64,000 nucleotides of DNA from Ixodes scapularis (GCF_016920785.2 NW_024609835.1:22845108-22909107); one strand, 5' to 3'. Shown: positions 11,501 through 22,632, numbered from the stretch's first letter. Notes: generated by a model not told the origin, from the letters alone. Numbers and translations: made by a program.

Positions 11501-12221
11501 AAATGACTTGAACATCCTGAAAAGCCTGAACCACCCAGACTTCACTTCCTACCTTGCTCAACACAGAATGCGGTGGAAATTGATTGTTGAAAGAGCTCCT
11601 TGGTGGGGAGGGTGGTGGGAACGGCTGGTGCGCTCAGTGAAGACAACACTCAGGAAAGTCTTAAGAAGATGCAGCCTGGGTTTCGAAGAGCTGTCAACAG
11701 TCCTCTCTGAAGTGGAAGCTATTATTAATTTGAGACCTTTAACATACGTCAGTTCAGAAGTTGACGAACTGGCACTACTTTGCCCGGCTCACTTTCTGGT
11801 TGGACAAAACTTGACTGTTTTACCAGAAATGAACTTCATGGACGAGATTCTGACGCCCTTCACACAATGTCAAGCGAATCAGAAGCTTTGATACCGGCAA
11901 CAGCTGCTGGACCATTTTTGGACCAGGTGGAGAAAGGAATACCTCTTGGAATTACGATCTGCTCATCACTACCCCAATATCAAGTCCACAAACCTAGATG
12001 TAGGTGACGTGGTACTTCTTGAAGAAAAGAAATGTCCACTGTATTTTTGGAAACTGGTAAAAGTTACAGACACCGTCAAAGGGAAAGATGGTCACGTTCG
12101 AGTGTGCAACGTCAGGGACCAACACGGAAATGTTTTTCAAAGGCCAGTCCAAAAGCTATATCTCCTTGAGATTCATCACGCTTCTCCTTCTCGGGAGGAT
12201 GTGGAAAATCGAGAAGGATGA
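8536..12221 (+). pseudogene. pol: BEL/Pao pol (RT, RNase H, integrase, DUF5641-like)
   Basis: Reverse transcriptase: KLRVVFDAS (9,181), ADIEKVFLQI (9,324), RVPFGAMWSPF (9,454) and a catalytic box YVDN (9,571) where family members have YVDD. RNase H: FVDASTQAYGA (10,111), LPRLEL (10,240), WTDSTVVLSW (10,345). Integrase: His/Cys finger ending HTCR-stop-CRRF (11,178), catalytic-type D at GVDFAGP (11,274), D at FSDNAK (11,468), E at WWERLVRSVK (11,617). The C-terminus GDVVLLEE (12,004) matches DUF5641 of Pao elements. Stops at 9,445, 11,178 and 11,889 are in frame; frameshifts lie near 9,860 and 10,257. The last stop (12,219) lies inside the 3' LTR. Confidence 0.9.
12193..12199 (+). promoter_or_regulatory. 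Polypurine tract of the BEL/Pao element
   Basis: GGGAGGA lies directly before the 3' LTR start, the expected position for the plus-strand primer. Confidence 0.6.
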
Positions 12222-12367
12222 AGTGAAAACGACAGCGATACTTGGAAGACGACGAGGAGGCAGGAGGTTTTTTTGTTGTATACCTTGAACTATAAGAACG
12301 GCCGATTAAACGGTACGACATTTACTGCTCGGACTATTTAATTCTTAATTGAGAAGGATCCTCGACA
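12200..12367 (+). repeat. BEL/Pao 3' LTR
   Basis: 168 bp, TGTGGAAAAT to CTCGACA, followed by the duplicated target GACCT. It carries C where the 5' LTR has T at all four differing positions. Confidence 0.93.
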
Positions 12368-12810
12368 GACCTAGTGGCTCACAGCTTTGGCTTTGTCTAT
12401 CAGAGGGTAGGACAAAGTATAACTGCATTCAAAACGACATACCATATAACGTTGAATAGATGGCAAGGGCATATACAATCATATGCAACAGGTGAATTTA
12501 AGTTAAACACAGATTTACGAAGAGGAGCACCAAAAAGCAAGATACCGAAATTAAAAAAAAATCATATGTGTCGGCACAACCATCTTTAAATCATTTGAGA
12601 AAGGCAATAATTAAAAGCCACGGTTTCTAAAGCCTCCCAACATGTTCTCAACAAACATGGCACAGCGATAAACCAGAAATTTTAAAATAAATATCTCGCA
12701 TTAAAATTGTGGCACCTCATTGACAGACAAAAAATGCTAATATATTATACCAGACTTTGATCTGGACAGCAGAGCAAAAAGCTGATTAGAAATATATGTT
12801 TAAGGCATAC

Positions 12811-13651
12811 AGCCTAGTCACGCTCAATACTGTTTGGAAGGAGGCAGATATACCACCTCTCAAGTGCAAACTTAATCTGAAGGCACACCTGAGACAAACC
12901 ACGTGGCTTCACTACAACAAATGTGTCGTGAAGCACGGCGACCACTTCCGTGACGTGAGGTGGGAACATGGAGCCACCATCTTTGAAGGTCAGTTCTTTA
13001 CATAGTAGCACACCCTCATCACTGCCACAACCCCTTACATGGAGTGCTCTTCAAATGATGACAACCCTGCCATCTTCACACTGCACAACTGTCGAGTTGC
13101 TTTTTTTTCGCGCTCGTGTACTGTGCACTGTGGCGGAGATGTCCCGATAGAATCAGTCACCCATGCTCCATCACAGGTGATGGTCAGAAACCCCAGCCTT
13201 CTAGGAGTGCACCAGACTGCTACCTAGAGAGATCACCCGAAGGCATAGCATTGCCAATCATGACACCTCCATCGACATAGAACACTTCTTTCAAATGGCG
13301 GTGGCAAAGCATCCTGCTGCTGAACAGCCTCGTGTGTGCTTGCAGCAGTTCATGGCTTAGTGCTGCCTCCAAGTCTTGAGACATGACTGCCCTCTCTACA
13401 ACCTGCAGAGGAACTCCCTTTGCCGCAGTTACATGATGCAGAAGTCGGCCATTGCCTTTCTCAAGAGTAAATGCTGAGTTTGCCCACAGTGGCCCCATGT
13501 GTCGGACAGAGTTGGCCAGGTGAAGCATCTGATGCATGTTAAATGTCATGGCCGTTTCCTCATAGAACCTTGGGACCCGTGCCATAAACTTCTTGAGCAG
13601 CTGTTCTGAGTAGAGAAACATACAGGTTTTTATAACGAAGCATAAGAACAT
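12811..13651 (-). pseudogene. EnSpm-like transposase, C-terminal half
   Basis: On the minus strand, FNMHQMLHLANSVRHMGPLWA followed by FTLEKGNGRLLHHV (about 13,540-13,430) matches the conserved block of the large animal transposase-domain proteins often grouped with EnSpm/CACTA (DUF4218-like region). After a stop near 13,220 and a frame change, a C-terminal stretch with NSTVVQCEDGRVV and a terminal RWYICLLPNSIERD (about 13,110-12,820) fits the usual end of these proteins. No N-terminal half is joined to it here. It is a broken fragment. A related N-terminal part lies at 29.5-31.1 kb. Confidence 0.7.
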
Positions 13652-16260
13652 TTAGGAATAGAATAATTGTTCACTGCACTAGGACCTTGAAGCTCATACT
13701 TGCACATGCATTCTTTTTAACTAGCTGGGAGGACATTTAAGTGTCTTTTGAACTGAATCTTTTAACATCCTAAGATCACAACAAACGGAGTATCAAATTT
13801 GTTGCTGAACCTTCGTAAAGGAAGAGGTGTTTAGACTGTTCAGACCTGCGTGCTTGGTACCGTAGTGCTCGGCATCAAGAAATCGAAAGACGAAGGTGTT
13901 AACCAAACAACCAACAACCTTTACTTAGGCAGTCCATGTCTTATGTAGTCCAAGATTGCATCGCTTGTCCCATCTATTGAGTGCATAGGCAAGCTCCGGA
14001 ACAACACTGGAATAGTGACTCCTTCTAAGTACACAACTTGATTTTTTCAAGACAGACTGTTTGCTGAGGGCGGCAAGGCCGACTGCAGGTTCCTTTTTAT
14101 CAGAGGATTCCTTCAGGCCAACATGTCTTGTCTTGAAATGGGTCCCTGCTGTCATGTGTTGCTGATAGTGGGTGGCTTACACTTTAGCATAATGTTGACG
14201 AGCTCATATTCATTACCACATTGCCAGAAATATTTGCCTGATGCAGCTTGTGAAGGCAGAGCTTATAGACCTTTCCCACGAAGCAGTCGTCACCTTGAAT
14301 TGCATAGCTTTTGGTATGGAACTAAACATTGTTTTGCTCTCTCCATAGCACTGGAAAGTGTTCACGGTTTAATTGCAGAAGTCATTCATTCTTGTTTTAC
14401 CTCTTCAACATTTCGGCTGCCTGTTGCACATTGATTGGATGAGGCTTCCGCATCCTCAGAATGATAAGAATCTGCTCTACAAGTTTTCGCCTGTTATATG
14501 TGGGATTGTCCTGTTAGTCTTAGGCCTTGGGAGTCGCAGCCCTAACACGCACTCTCCGTCTTCCCCTGGTGCCCATGGGTTCACCCCCTGGCACATGAGC
14601 TCGGTGGCCAATCAGAAGCGGGCCTTCTGACCCTATTCTTCAGGGGTCAGGTGATATCCACTGGTCGGGGGAAAGGGAGACCCGCCATCTCCATTGGGGT
14701 GTGGCGTTCTTTCACTGGCATATGCACATGGCCAGTCAAGGGAGATGGCATTGGTCGCAACGGCGACCAACGCCAACTCCGCAACATGTGTTTGGAACCA
14801 CAGTCCCCATACTCCCCCCTCTTAAGAGCACTGATCGTCCGGAGGGGGTAGACCGAGTCCAAAACAAAAACAAAAACATACTGAATCATCGTCCCTTGGA
14901 GCCCACCCCTTCTTTGTCCTCCTCCCCGACATGCTTGTCTTCTATAATGTCTACCTGCCATACTCATGGTCAATGGCTGTGTATTTGCACAAATCCACAA
15001 ATCCAGTGGTACCAGTGGGCTCAAAGGTTCTACCTTTAAAAAATAGACTGTAATGCCTTGACATCTAGGCTGAGCGAGCCTATTGGTGGATGACTTAGTG
15101 TGTTCCTTCTGGTGCATAGATAACTATTGCATGCTTTGTGGATCATTACCACTGTGAAAATTATAGTGTTTATCACTGGATATCGGCAATTACCATTATT
15201 AGCTCACAAAGGCCGTGGCACTTCAGCAAAGTAACAGCCCTGACCACGAAGGCTGGTGGTGCTGTGCCTAATAGTACTATCGTATGGTGTGCTAGCCGCA
15301 CCACAGGCAGTATTGGGTGAAGTACCTCTAAACAAGTATTCGAAGTAAGGTACAAAGTTAATTAAGGGTCAAAATGGGAAGAAGCAAACATTGTTTGTTT
15401 GTTTCATTCTGGCCTAAAAATTGTCTTATGTGAATTAAGATTTCGGCACCAACACGCTGTAAATAATCTTTAAAAAGTGCACTTGCCCACTGACTGACGA
15501 CGAAGAAAAAGATGACTGATGTTGATATTGAGACTGCAACTTAAGCATGCACTATATACGAAAGGGTTATATGCAGTGAAATGAGTTTTTGCAACCCCAG
15601 CTCCAACACTGAACCAGATAACTCAAGAGAACACCAGATGAGCAGACCTAATGTCAAACTTCTATGGATAGAGCTTCTCGGGTACTATTTGGAGATATTG
15701 AAGACCGGCAAATGTTTTGGGACTGGTTTCAGGCATCGGTTCACATCAACCAAATCCTGCATCCAATCGACAAGTTTAGATATTTAAACATATGTTTAGC
15801 TGGTATAACTGAGAAAAGTAATTTGTGTATCAAATGAAACCTATTATGTGTCTTATCATCTACTAGAGGAAAGGTCCAGTCAATCCACCCTGATGTGCAG
15901 TGAGCAAGGATGTGCACCTTGCACTTGAAAGCGATCGATCGACCCATGCAACCTTTTTTTGTGCTCATCTTGAAAGATTTTTTTTGTACATCTTGAAAAG
16001 CCTGCTTGCCCGCTGGCTAACAATGAAGATGATGACTGATGTCGGGTGTCGAAAAAATAAATGAGATAATCGATCTATATGAGAGTGACTTTAATCCGGA
16101 TACCCCTACAAACCCCAATATCTTTGCTTTGCAAGTATTGTACATACACCTTTTCTTACTTTCTTTGCGAACGTTTGTCAGAGAGGCCGTGCAACATTTT
16201 TCCTACTTTCACTAAATACTTTTCGAAACAAATTCGTGAGATTCATAATAGTTAAAAATC
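13652..16260. other. No confident gene; fragments only
   Basis: A minus-strand stretch near 14,430-13,925 contains IQGDDCFVGKVYKL and HMTAGTHFKTRH and may be another decayed transposon ORF, but I cannot place it. Two similar segments occur at about 15,480-15,535 and 15,990-16,045 (CTTGCCC(A/G)CTGxCT, then GATGACTGATGT). A GC-rich block at 14,580-14,930 resembles no other part of the window. Confidence 0.4.
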
Positions 16261-16583
16261 ATCCAAGCTTTCCTCTACATGCATTACATGTCGTTGAAGA
16301 AATTGGAGAGAAACAAACAGCGTTCACCTTCTCTACTTGCTGCCAGAACGAGCAGTAGTGTGACTTGGGGCTGGCTTTGAGCCACCAATGTTCATTGTAG
16401 CAAGGCACTACGGTTGGCAATGCAGAGGACATACACTGTGCCGAGGAAATGATTGTTCTTGAGCAAAAGCTGAATGAAGATGCACGGCTTGTGTCCAATC
16501 CATGAGTTGCATTAGGCTGAAGCGCTCAAGGTGTGCCCCTTTGATTGTTTTATCAGTGATCCCCATAACTACCTCACTGAGCT

Positions 16584-17203
16584 TTGCAAAGGCAAGAAGG
16601 AAAGAAATGTCTGCTTTTACTCTTGAAAGTACACGGCAGTAGTGAAACTTGTGGCTCGGTAGCTGAGGTCCTGGCGAATGTGGATGGGATTTCCGCAGGT
16701 GGAGGTGGTTGGAGCCTGAGGCCTCCAAAAGCCGTGACAGGTGGGGGCTGGGGGGTCGGTCCGGACTGGGTCTGGATTGCTCCGGGAAGGAGGCTCTGCG
16801 AGATGGCTCTGCGAACTGCTGTGGCCAGGGCGTCAGCCATTGTCGATGCCGACTCCTGAGCGAGTCTTTGATTTTCCTGAAGGAGCCGTTGGAAGTTTTG
16901 GTTTGCAGTTTCCCTCTCAGCTTGAACGACCTGCTGAACCCTGAGCAGTGTGCTGGTGTAGAGCCCGGAGAAAGTTGCTTGTATCGCGGCTCTCGTCATC
17001 AGAGCCATCATCCGGGGGTTAGTTGCGGGCACTGTTTGGGGCCTTGGGTGGCATAGCGAAGCCCAAAGGCCAAGGACGAGGAGGCAGGCTAGGAGCAGGC
17101 AGGGTCCAAACGGTCTCGGTACTTTTGTTGCGTTTGTATCGAGGCTTGTGGAAAGCGCATACAGTTTGAACTCAAAAATGTTGCTTGCCCCATTCAGATG
17201 CAT
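16584..17203 (-). CDS. Possible second protein of the Harbinger element (coiled coil)
   Basis: A 209-codon minus-strand frame starts at 17,203. Its middle (about residues 85-130) has RVQQVVQAERETANQNFQRL followed by QENQRLAQE, a strong coiled-coil pattern. A proline-rich stretch follows (QPPP, RLQPPPP). It lies 320 bp downstream of the Harbinger transposase on the same strand. PIF/Harbinger elements encode a second Myb/SANT-like protein that often ends in such a coil, so this could be the C-terminal exon of that partner. The Myb-like domain itself is not visible, so the assignment is weak. Codon composition is reasonable, but the frame may simply be a remnant. Confidence 0.35.
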
Positions 17204-17524
17204 CCTTAAAATTTCAATAATTCACGCATGTGCCCTTAGATTCCGAGGAAAGAACTAAATACTAGGTAAACCAAACATTTTCAAGTTTTGACGGAGAAAC
17301 AGTGCTGGTAAACCAGCCTCTCATTTATTTGTGTGGTTTGCCCTCCATGGTATGCATTCGTGAACACACACTCATATGTCATATGCTAAGTGAGTGTCCC
17401 TGGTTATGTAGTAGGAACCTAAGGTGACTTGAGTCTCAGAGTATGCTCAGCAAGTGCCTGGAGCTCTTGTCCTCTAGAAGCACTTGCTCTCTTTGCCACT
17501 CTAGCTGGTTGTGGCCGGCTTTTG

Positions 17525-18706
17525 TCATAGTCTGCCATACCATTGCACCAATGTACACATCATCCGTCCTAGCTGCATGTCCTTACAGATGTTATGGAGT
17601 ATGACGCAGGTTCGCACAATCTTGTTTGCATTTTCAATGCAGCATTCCAGGCCCTTGTGCACTATTCTGTACCGAGTCTTCGTCCTTCCAATGGCATTAC
17701 CCTCCACGACTCGGCGAGCACCCGACAAACAACTCTTGAATGCCTGCTGCTTTTCGCCAATTGCTGAGCTGTATGGGTAGGGCTTCATAAGGTGCGCGTC
17801 CAGAGGAAATGCCTGATCACACAAGATAATGGGGCCCACACCACAGCTAGCAATCTGCTTTGTCCCGACCCTGAAAAGGTTGCTCGCTATCAAAGCTGGC
17901 AGCATCGACCTGTGGAACACTACCGAATCATGATTGCGTCCGGGTTATCCAACACTAGCATACAAAAACTTGTAATTGTGGTTGACGATTGCCAGGAGGG
18001 TTATGCTGTACCCGCCTTTATAATTATGGTAGTTGGCTGCATCTTCTTTCGGAGGGCATATCTCGATGTGACAACCGTCCAGTGCTCCGACTCCTTGCAG
18101 AAATTCAGTGACTGTGGTGAAACGCTGCATGCTGCAGTCTTCTAGTTGATCGACCTTGGGGAACCTGATGAAGCGTGGCTTCAGCTCACTGAGGACGACA
18201 TCACAAAACTCTCTGAATATGATGTTCACAGACGAGTGGCTCACTTCGAAGAAGTTTCCGACAATCTATCTTCCACAGAGGTAGCCAACTTGTACATTCC
18301 AATGGCAACACGTTTGTGCAGCGGTATTGCTGGTCGCATGTTGGTGTCTTGCTGCTGCATTCTCGAGCACAAGCTCATGACGTACAAGAATGCTGCTCGT
18401 AAGGCACGAAAGTTTGTCTTGTAAAATGGCCGGTAGGTTCGGAAGGGTGGTCTCATACCAAGAGGGTAGTCGCGGGTACTCCCACACGTCTTTCTTGTGA
18501 GTCACCGACAGCACCAGGAGTCCAATCTCGTGACACCTTTCCTCCGCGTGCATCCTTTTTCGCCTTGCGTTGTCGATCTCCTCACGTACATATGCTAGCT
18601 CAGTCTTTCGTCGAGCAACTGTTGCCTGCAGTTGGGCAAGAGCTATCCAAAACTCGCCGTCGCCTTCGTCGCACAAGGCAGGGTTTATTGTTTGGCTCAG
18701 AGCCAT
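17525..18706 (-). pseudogene. PIF/Harbinger transposase (DDE_Tnp_4), lightly broken
   Basis: The C-terminal two thirds read clearly: VSHSSVNIIF (18,238), GALDGCHIEI with the first catalytic D (about 18,085), YHNYKGGYSI, NHNYKFLYASVG, PGRNHDS, ILCDQAFPL with the second D (about 17,825), FKSCLSGARRVVE with the catalytic E (about 17,725), then RVIL-type helices with VILHNICKD near the end. Damage seen: an in-frame TAA between SVG and PGRNHDS (about 17,944), a one-base frameshift near 18,262 between ATSVEDR and VGNFFEV, and a second frame change in the N-terminal part between about 18,470 and 18,400 (QQQDTNMRPAIP is in the later frame). The N-terminal frame begins at 18,706. Terminal inverted repeats and target duplications were not found. 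Confidence 0.88.
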
Positions 18707-18709
18707 ACC

Positions 18710-19943
18710 TTTCTATTTATCCTCTCCGCAGTGTAAATGTAAGCTAATATGTACACACAAAACACAAGAAACAGCGGGAACAAGGAGGGAAAAAGTCAAG
18801 CATCAGGCTAGGAAGCACGAATGGACACTTGTCACCTTCTTAGTTTTGAACAGGCTGTGTGTTGCACCATCTATATTATTGGGCTCAGACTAAACACAAT
18901 GTTTTAGGGAGAGTTTCAGATTTCGCTATCTGCATTGGTTTAGACCTCATTTGTTTTCAGTTCCGCTTTGAAATAAGGTTTTTTTTTTATTATTGTTTGC
19001 TATGCAAGCTCGCAAATACAATAAAACAGTGTTGATACTTTATCATTTTGTAAAACATTCTTAGCTTTCAAAATATGTTTTTCTCTCGTGTGGGTCACGT
19101 GACACGTATCCCAATGGGGTTTGGGAAGCCTATCAACGTGTAGTGCTGGACAGCTCAGTTGGGATGAATGACAGTTGCAAAGTTCTGTCGTTGACTTAAT
19201 GACAGTTGAGAGTGCTCGTGTAACTAGGGTATAACTAACCCTAAAAACGAGAAGGCTGTACAACTGTCCTGCAAATAACTGCCTAAGTGTGCCCTAGCAG
19301 AGGAGGGAAGGACAGTTGTTTCCTCGTCCCCTGCTGAGGGTGCTGCACATACTGTTGGGAGGAATTTGATTGCCAACTAGTCTCGAGTGCCACATCTCTT
19401 TGATGACCTTCCTTTAAGACATGTAATATGCTGTGTTCATTCTGCCCTTCACCTTAAAACAGTCTACATCATGGCGTGGTCAGTTTCGGCATGGTGAAGC
19501 AATGGCGGTGACATGAGGCATTTTAGGAAGTTAAATGCTTGATGCTCGCGAGGTGGTTCCATGATCAGCTTCAAAACCAAACATTTGTGCATTGTTCTTG
19601 GGTATCGGCCACTTAACCTCTTTCATGGAAACATCATATTTTGTGCAACTTTCGCTTCGTATCAGCCAGTCTCCACTTCTTTGGTGATCGCCGCTTTTAC
19701 TCTCTATTGTTCATTGTGAAGTATTTGCCGCATTTGATTGGGGCCTTTGTTGGCACACACAATGAACATGCAGTTGGCACTTTTTGCAACACTCGGAGAC
19801 AATATTCAGCCGGCCCCAATTGCTTCACTGATAATCCTATAGCCAGAAAGTACTCGCACTACAAGAGTCATGAAAAAAGCACAAGAGTGGCAGCTTGGCG
19901 GTGGCAGCCTTGACAGTGGTCATGGTGCCTACTCCTAACAGAA
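18710..19943. other. No recognisable gene
   Basis: Short unrelated frames only. No palindrome, tandem array or domain is visible. Confidence 0.45.
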
Positions 19944-20390
19944 CTACAGGGTGTTACAAAAGAAAATTTACAGGGTTTTTTCGACGCAAAAATAAACTGG
20001 GCATCGCCGAATGCTCATTCTCCGCTTAAAGATAGCACTAGAGGTCACAAGCAGATGCCAAAGTTTCAGCCTGATCCGATACCTTAATCAGAAGTTATAA
20101 GTGATTTTCTGAAAATTACGATGGGAAAATGGCGGCCGACGGAGTTTTCGAATACATGGGGGCTCTATGGCACCAGACACCGAAAACGGGCAAAAATGGG
20201 CTCCATTTTCTCATTGAAATTTTCAGAAAATCACTTAAACTTTTGATTAAGGTATCGGATCGGGCTGAAACAGGCATCTGGTTGTGACCTCTAGTGCTAC
20301 CTTTAGGCGGAGAATGAGCGTTCGGCGATGCCTAGTTTATTTTTGCGGCGAAAAAAAAACCTGTAAATTTTTTTTTGTGACACCCTGTAG
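19944..20390. mobile_element. 447-bp foldback MITE, arms about 200 bp
   Basis: It starts CTACAGGGTGTTACAAAA and ends TTGTGACACCCTGTAG. The two halves are near-complements throughout: ATGCCxAxTT, CACTAGAGGTCAC, TGATCCGATACCTTAAT and GTGATTTTCTGAAAAT in the left arm recur inverted in the right arm. The centre is GTTTTCGAATACATGGGGGC. TA at both outer edges (19,945 and 20,388) suggests a TA target, as in Tc1/mariner-type MITEs. It is non-coding. Confidence 0.88.
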
Positions 20391-20397
20391 ATATTTA

Positions 20398-20760
20398 TAC
20401 CTGTCAACTCTTCCGAATCTTCCGTAAAATGAATGAGTTGGGACTAATTTTACGATTTTATGAATCTTGCATTGAATTTTATGAAAAAATGCTAAGAAAC
20501 CGCTGCTGGCGGTACCTTGCACCGCCACAAGAGGGTGATAAGTGCCATCCACGGCAGCGTCGTGGTTTCAACTATCCATCTATCCAATGGCCACTGATCC
20601 AAAACCATTCCAGAGCCCAAAGCCTTTGTTCGTTTGTTTGGCAGCGCACGTTGATTCAGTGTGTTCAGCCGTCTTTCGACCTCGCTGTTTCGGAAAGTTT
20701 CGTGGCAAGCAGTTCGACGTCTGTGTTTGTTGGATATGTTCTGAAAACTTTCTAAAGCAG
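20398..20760 (+). mobile_element. hAT-like element, left end (truncated copy)
   Basis: From TACCTGTCAACTCTTCCGAA the sequence follows the element at 35,791-37,548 in order: GGGACTAATTTTACGATTTT, the GGCGGTA(C/T)CTTGCACCGCCA block, the CGTGGTTT block, TTTGTTCGTxTGTT and GTTCAG(C/A)CGT. Similarity fades near 20,760. The right terminus and the zinc-finger exon of the other copy are absent. It starts within 8 bp of the end of the foldback MITE. Confidence 0.75.
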
Positions 20761-20799
20761 GCGAAATCGCCAACAGAACAATTCCTGACAAAATAAACC

Positions 20800-21508
20800 G
20801 TCACTCACCCAGAAAAGTGCCTGCCCCTTACTGCCAAGGTTGCAGATGTCTGCTAGTGCGATGGGTGATGCCAGTGGCCATGTTCACTACATACGACCGA
20901 GGAGACTGCGTTGGTTGCAGCACTGTCCCACTTGTGGCTGCTCCTGAAAGAATTTGCACAGCTGTTTGTGGAGGTATAGGGTCTCGTTCTTTGACCCTAT
21001 GACGGGCGTCGTAATGGGCACCTACCATGGCTTTGTATGCATGATTCCTTTTCCAAAAGTGCTTGCTGTTCCTCCGAGGCTGAAACTCTTTTGACACGGC
21101 TGGTGCATTTGTCTGTATCCCTCTTCTCATCAGGAGTTCCGCAGGGGAGTACCCTTGCAGAGAAGCTCAAGTTTAAAACAACAATGAAAGGATAGACAAA
21201 AACAATACCATCACGAACCTTAGATTAAATGCCTGTTGACTGCAAACATTTTGTCAGAAAATGAGAGCTTTGCCTAGGTTAAATTTTCCTAGCTCTCCGA
21301 ACAGCAAAAAATACTTACACTTGTTAGGCGAGCGAGCGCCTCGGTTGCACACCTTTGCGACCGCAGAATCTCCTCCAGTGCTGCACGGATGCCCTGCTGT
21401 GCAGCCAGCAGTTGAAGCTGGGCAGCCAGCTGCTGCTGCTGTGTGGCCAACAGGTCCCTGGCCTACCAAATCTCAAACAAAAAAAGAAACAAAAAAAAAA
21501 ACTACCAT
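20800..21508. other. No recognisable gene
   Basis: Open frames overlap on both strands without domain support. A CAGCTGCTGCTGCTG-rich stretch lies near 21,430, with an A-rich stretch at 21,478-21,500. Confidence 0.4.
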
Positions 21509-22594
21509 GTCTTGTACCGACCCCCATATGCCAGGGCTCACAAATAACGCGTCTTTGGTGACGTCTCCGCATTGGAGTTGGGCACTTACTGAAGACCGCT
21601 AGAGGAGGCGCTCCTCCTCTGGGCATAGGGGCTGGGTGCCGTCTCCGCCGATGTTCATCAGACCACTGTCCAGGTCCCCATCGGGTCCCGCCAAGAGATC
21701 GAAGGGCTGTGTGACGCCCCGGTCCGCCGGCCGCAGGTGGTCGAGAACGATGGGGGCTGCAGCGGCCGGTTGATGGGGAGCCCTCACGAAGATGGCCGCC
21801 ACAAATGCCGGATTGCTCACCATGGGGACCACCGCCAAGGCGACCGCATCGCCGCCGCGGAGGGAGGCCGCCATCATTCGCCTGCTATGACTCATGGACC
21901 AAAGGTGAGACCGGTGCACGAACAGGGAGCCACAACCACGGCAGAAGCGGGAATCGAGAGGGGCCTCCACGCAGGCCCCCCGTGGCCGCCTCGTTGAGGA
22001 TGGAGACTGTCCTGCCATGGAAGGGCTCTGCCAACTGCATTGCCGGCGTCCTGGCCATTGCACGGGGCTGCTTCCCCACGGGTCAGTCGACACGAAGGCC
22101 AGGGGCCTTGCCGTCCCCGTCTGGGAAGTCCAAGTGGCCACCGTCCTGACCTCTACAGCCTCCTCAGGGCGACTACACCCCGGCCCGCACGTAGGGTAAA
22201 CGCTCCCGGCGCGCTCCTTCTCGGCCCTCCACACGAGACCACAGGGTTGTTGACTGCGAGATGCTTGGGCTGATTAGCAGGGCTGATTAGCAGGGCTGAT
22301 CGGCAGGCAACTGAAAAATGACCCCTCGGCCTGTTGTTGCCTCCAAAGAAAACTCGCAGGATGCCCCTGGCGGGGCACCGGAGAGTCTTGGGTGGCCAAA
22401 CTGAACAATGGTTGACTGCCTACCCTTTCCCTTGAAACCCGCAGTATGGAGAGGAATTCCCCTATGGGATGATCTGGAGCAATTGCTGAGCTGACCTTCT
22501 ATTTAGGTCACCGCTTTCCAACAATAATGGTGGCTGACACATTTGTGAAGACAGCGGTTGCATTTTTTGTCCTTGCACTTCCCTTAATGTGACA
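21509..22594 (-). repeat. Probable Gypsy LTR (1.09 kb), related to the repeat at 1-815
   Basis: On the minus strand it starts TGTCACATTAAGGG at 22,594, only 38 bp after the stop codon of a Gypsy pol (22,633), where a 3' LTR is expected. A TG...CA boundary at 21,509 (TGTCTTG on plus) is a plausible end. The body is the GC-rich sequence shared with 1-815. An internal short array of GGCTGATTAGCA units lies at 22,267-22,305. The matching 5' LTR is not in the window, so the left boundary and target duplication are unproven. Confidence 0.5.
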
Positions 22595-22632
22595 TTTCGC
22601 CACTTGGGCTACCTTCGCGAAAACTCCGGATA

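Larger units (their letters stand above)
6451..12367 (+). mobile_element. BEL/Pao LTR retrotransposon, full-length, degenerate
   Basis: Two 168-bp LTRs (TGT...ACA) flank a gag-pol region in the family order: gag, three zinc knuckles, protease, reverse transcriptase, RNase H, integrase, C-terminal DUF5641-like domain. GACCT is duplicated at 6,446-6,450 and 12,368-12,372, a 5-bp duplication typical of BEL/Pao. The LTRs differ at 4 of 168 positions. Coding is destroyed by five in-frame stops (about 7,765, 8,533, 9,445, 11,178, 11,889) and two frameshifts (about 9,860 and 10,257). The reverse transcriptase motif reads YVDN rather than YVDD. The element cannot make its own products but has intact ends. 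Confidence 0.93.
6341..12420. mobile_element. Small TIR element (about 158 bp) split by the BEL/Pao insertion
   Basis: The left end (6,341-6,371, ATAATTCGTCTCGCCCTGTG) and right end (12,391-12,420) are imperfect inverted repeats of the same family as the complete 383-bp element at 32,433-32,815. The left part runs to GATTGGACCT at 6,441-6,450. The right part resumes after GACCT at 12,372. The complete relative has one uninterrupted GATTGGACCT at 32,755-32,764 at the equivalent place. Termini start with (T)ATA, suggesting a TA target as in Tc1/mariner-type MITEs. That class assignment is inference. Confidence 0.75.

Noticed and set aside
21599..22234. 211-codon minus-strand frame in the GC-rich repeat
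   Set aside because: It lies within the LTR-like sequence, lacks any motif, and is not conserved as a frame in the copy at 1-815.
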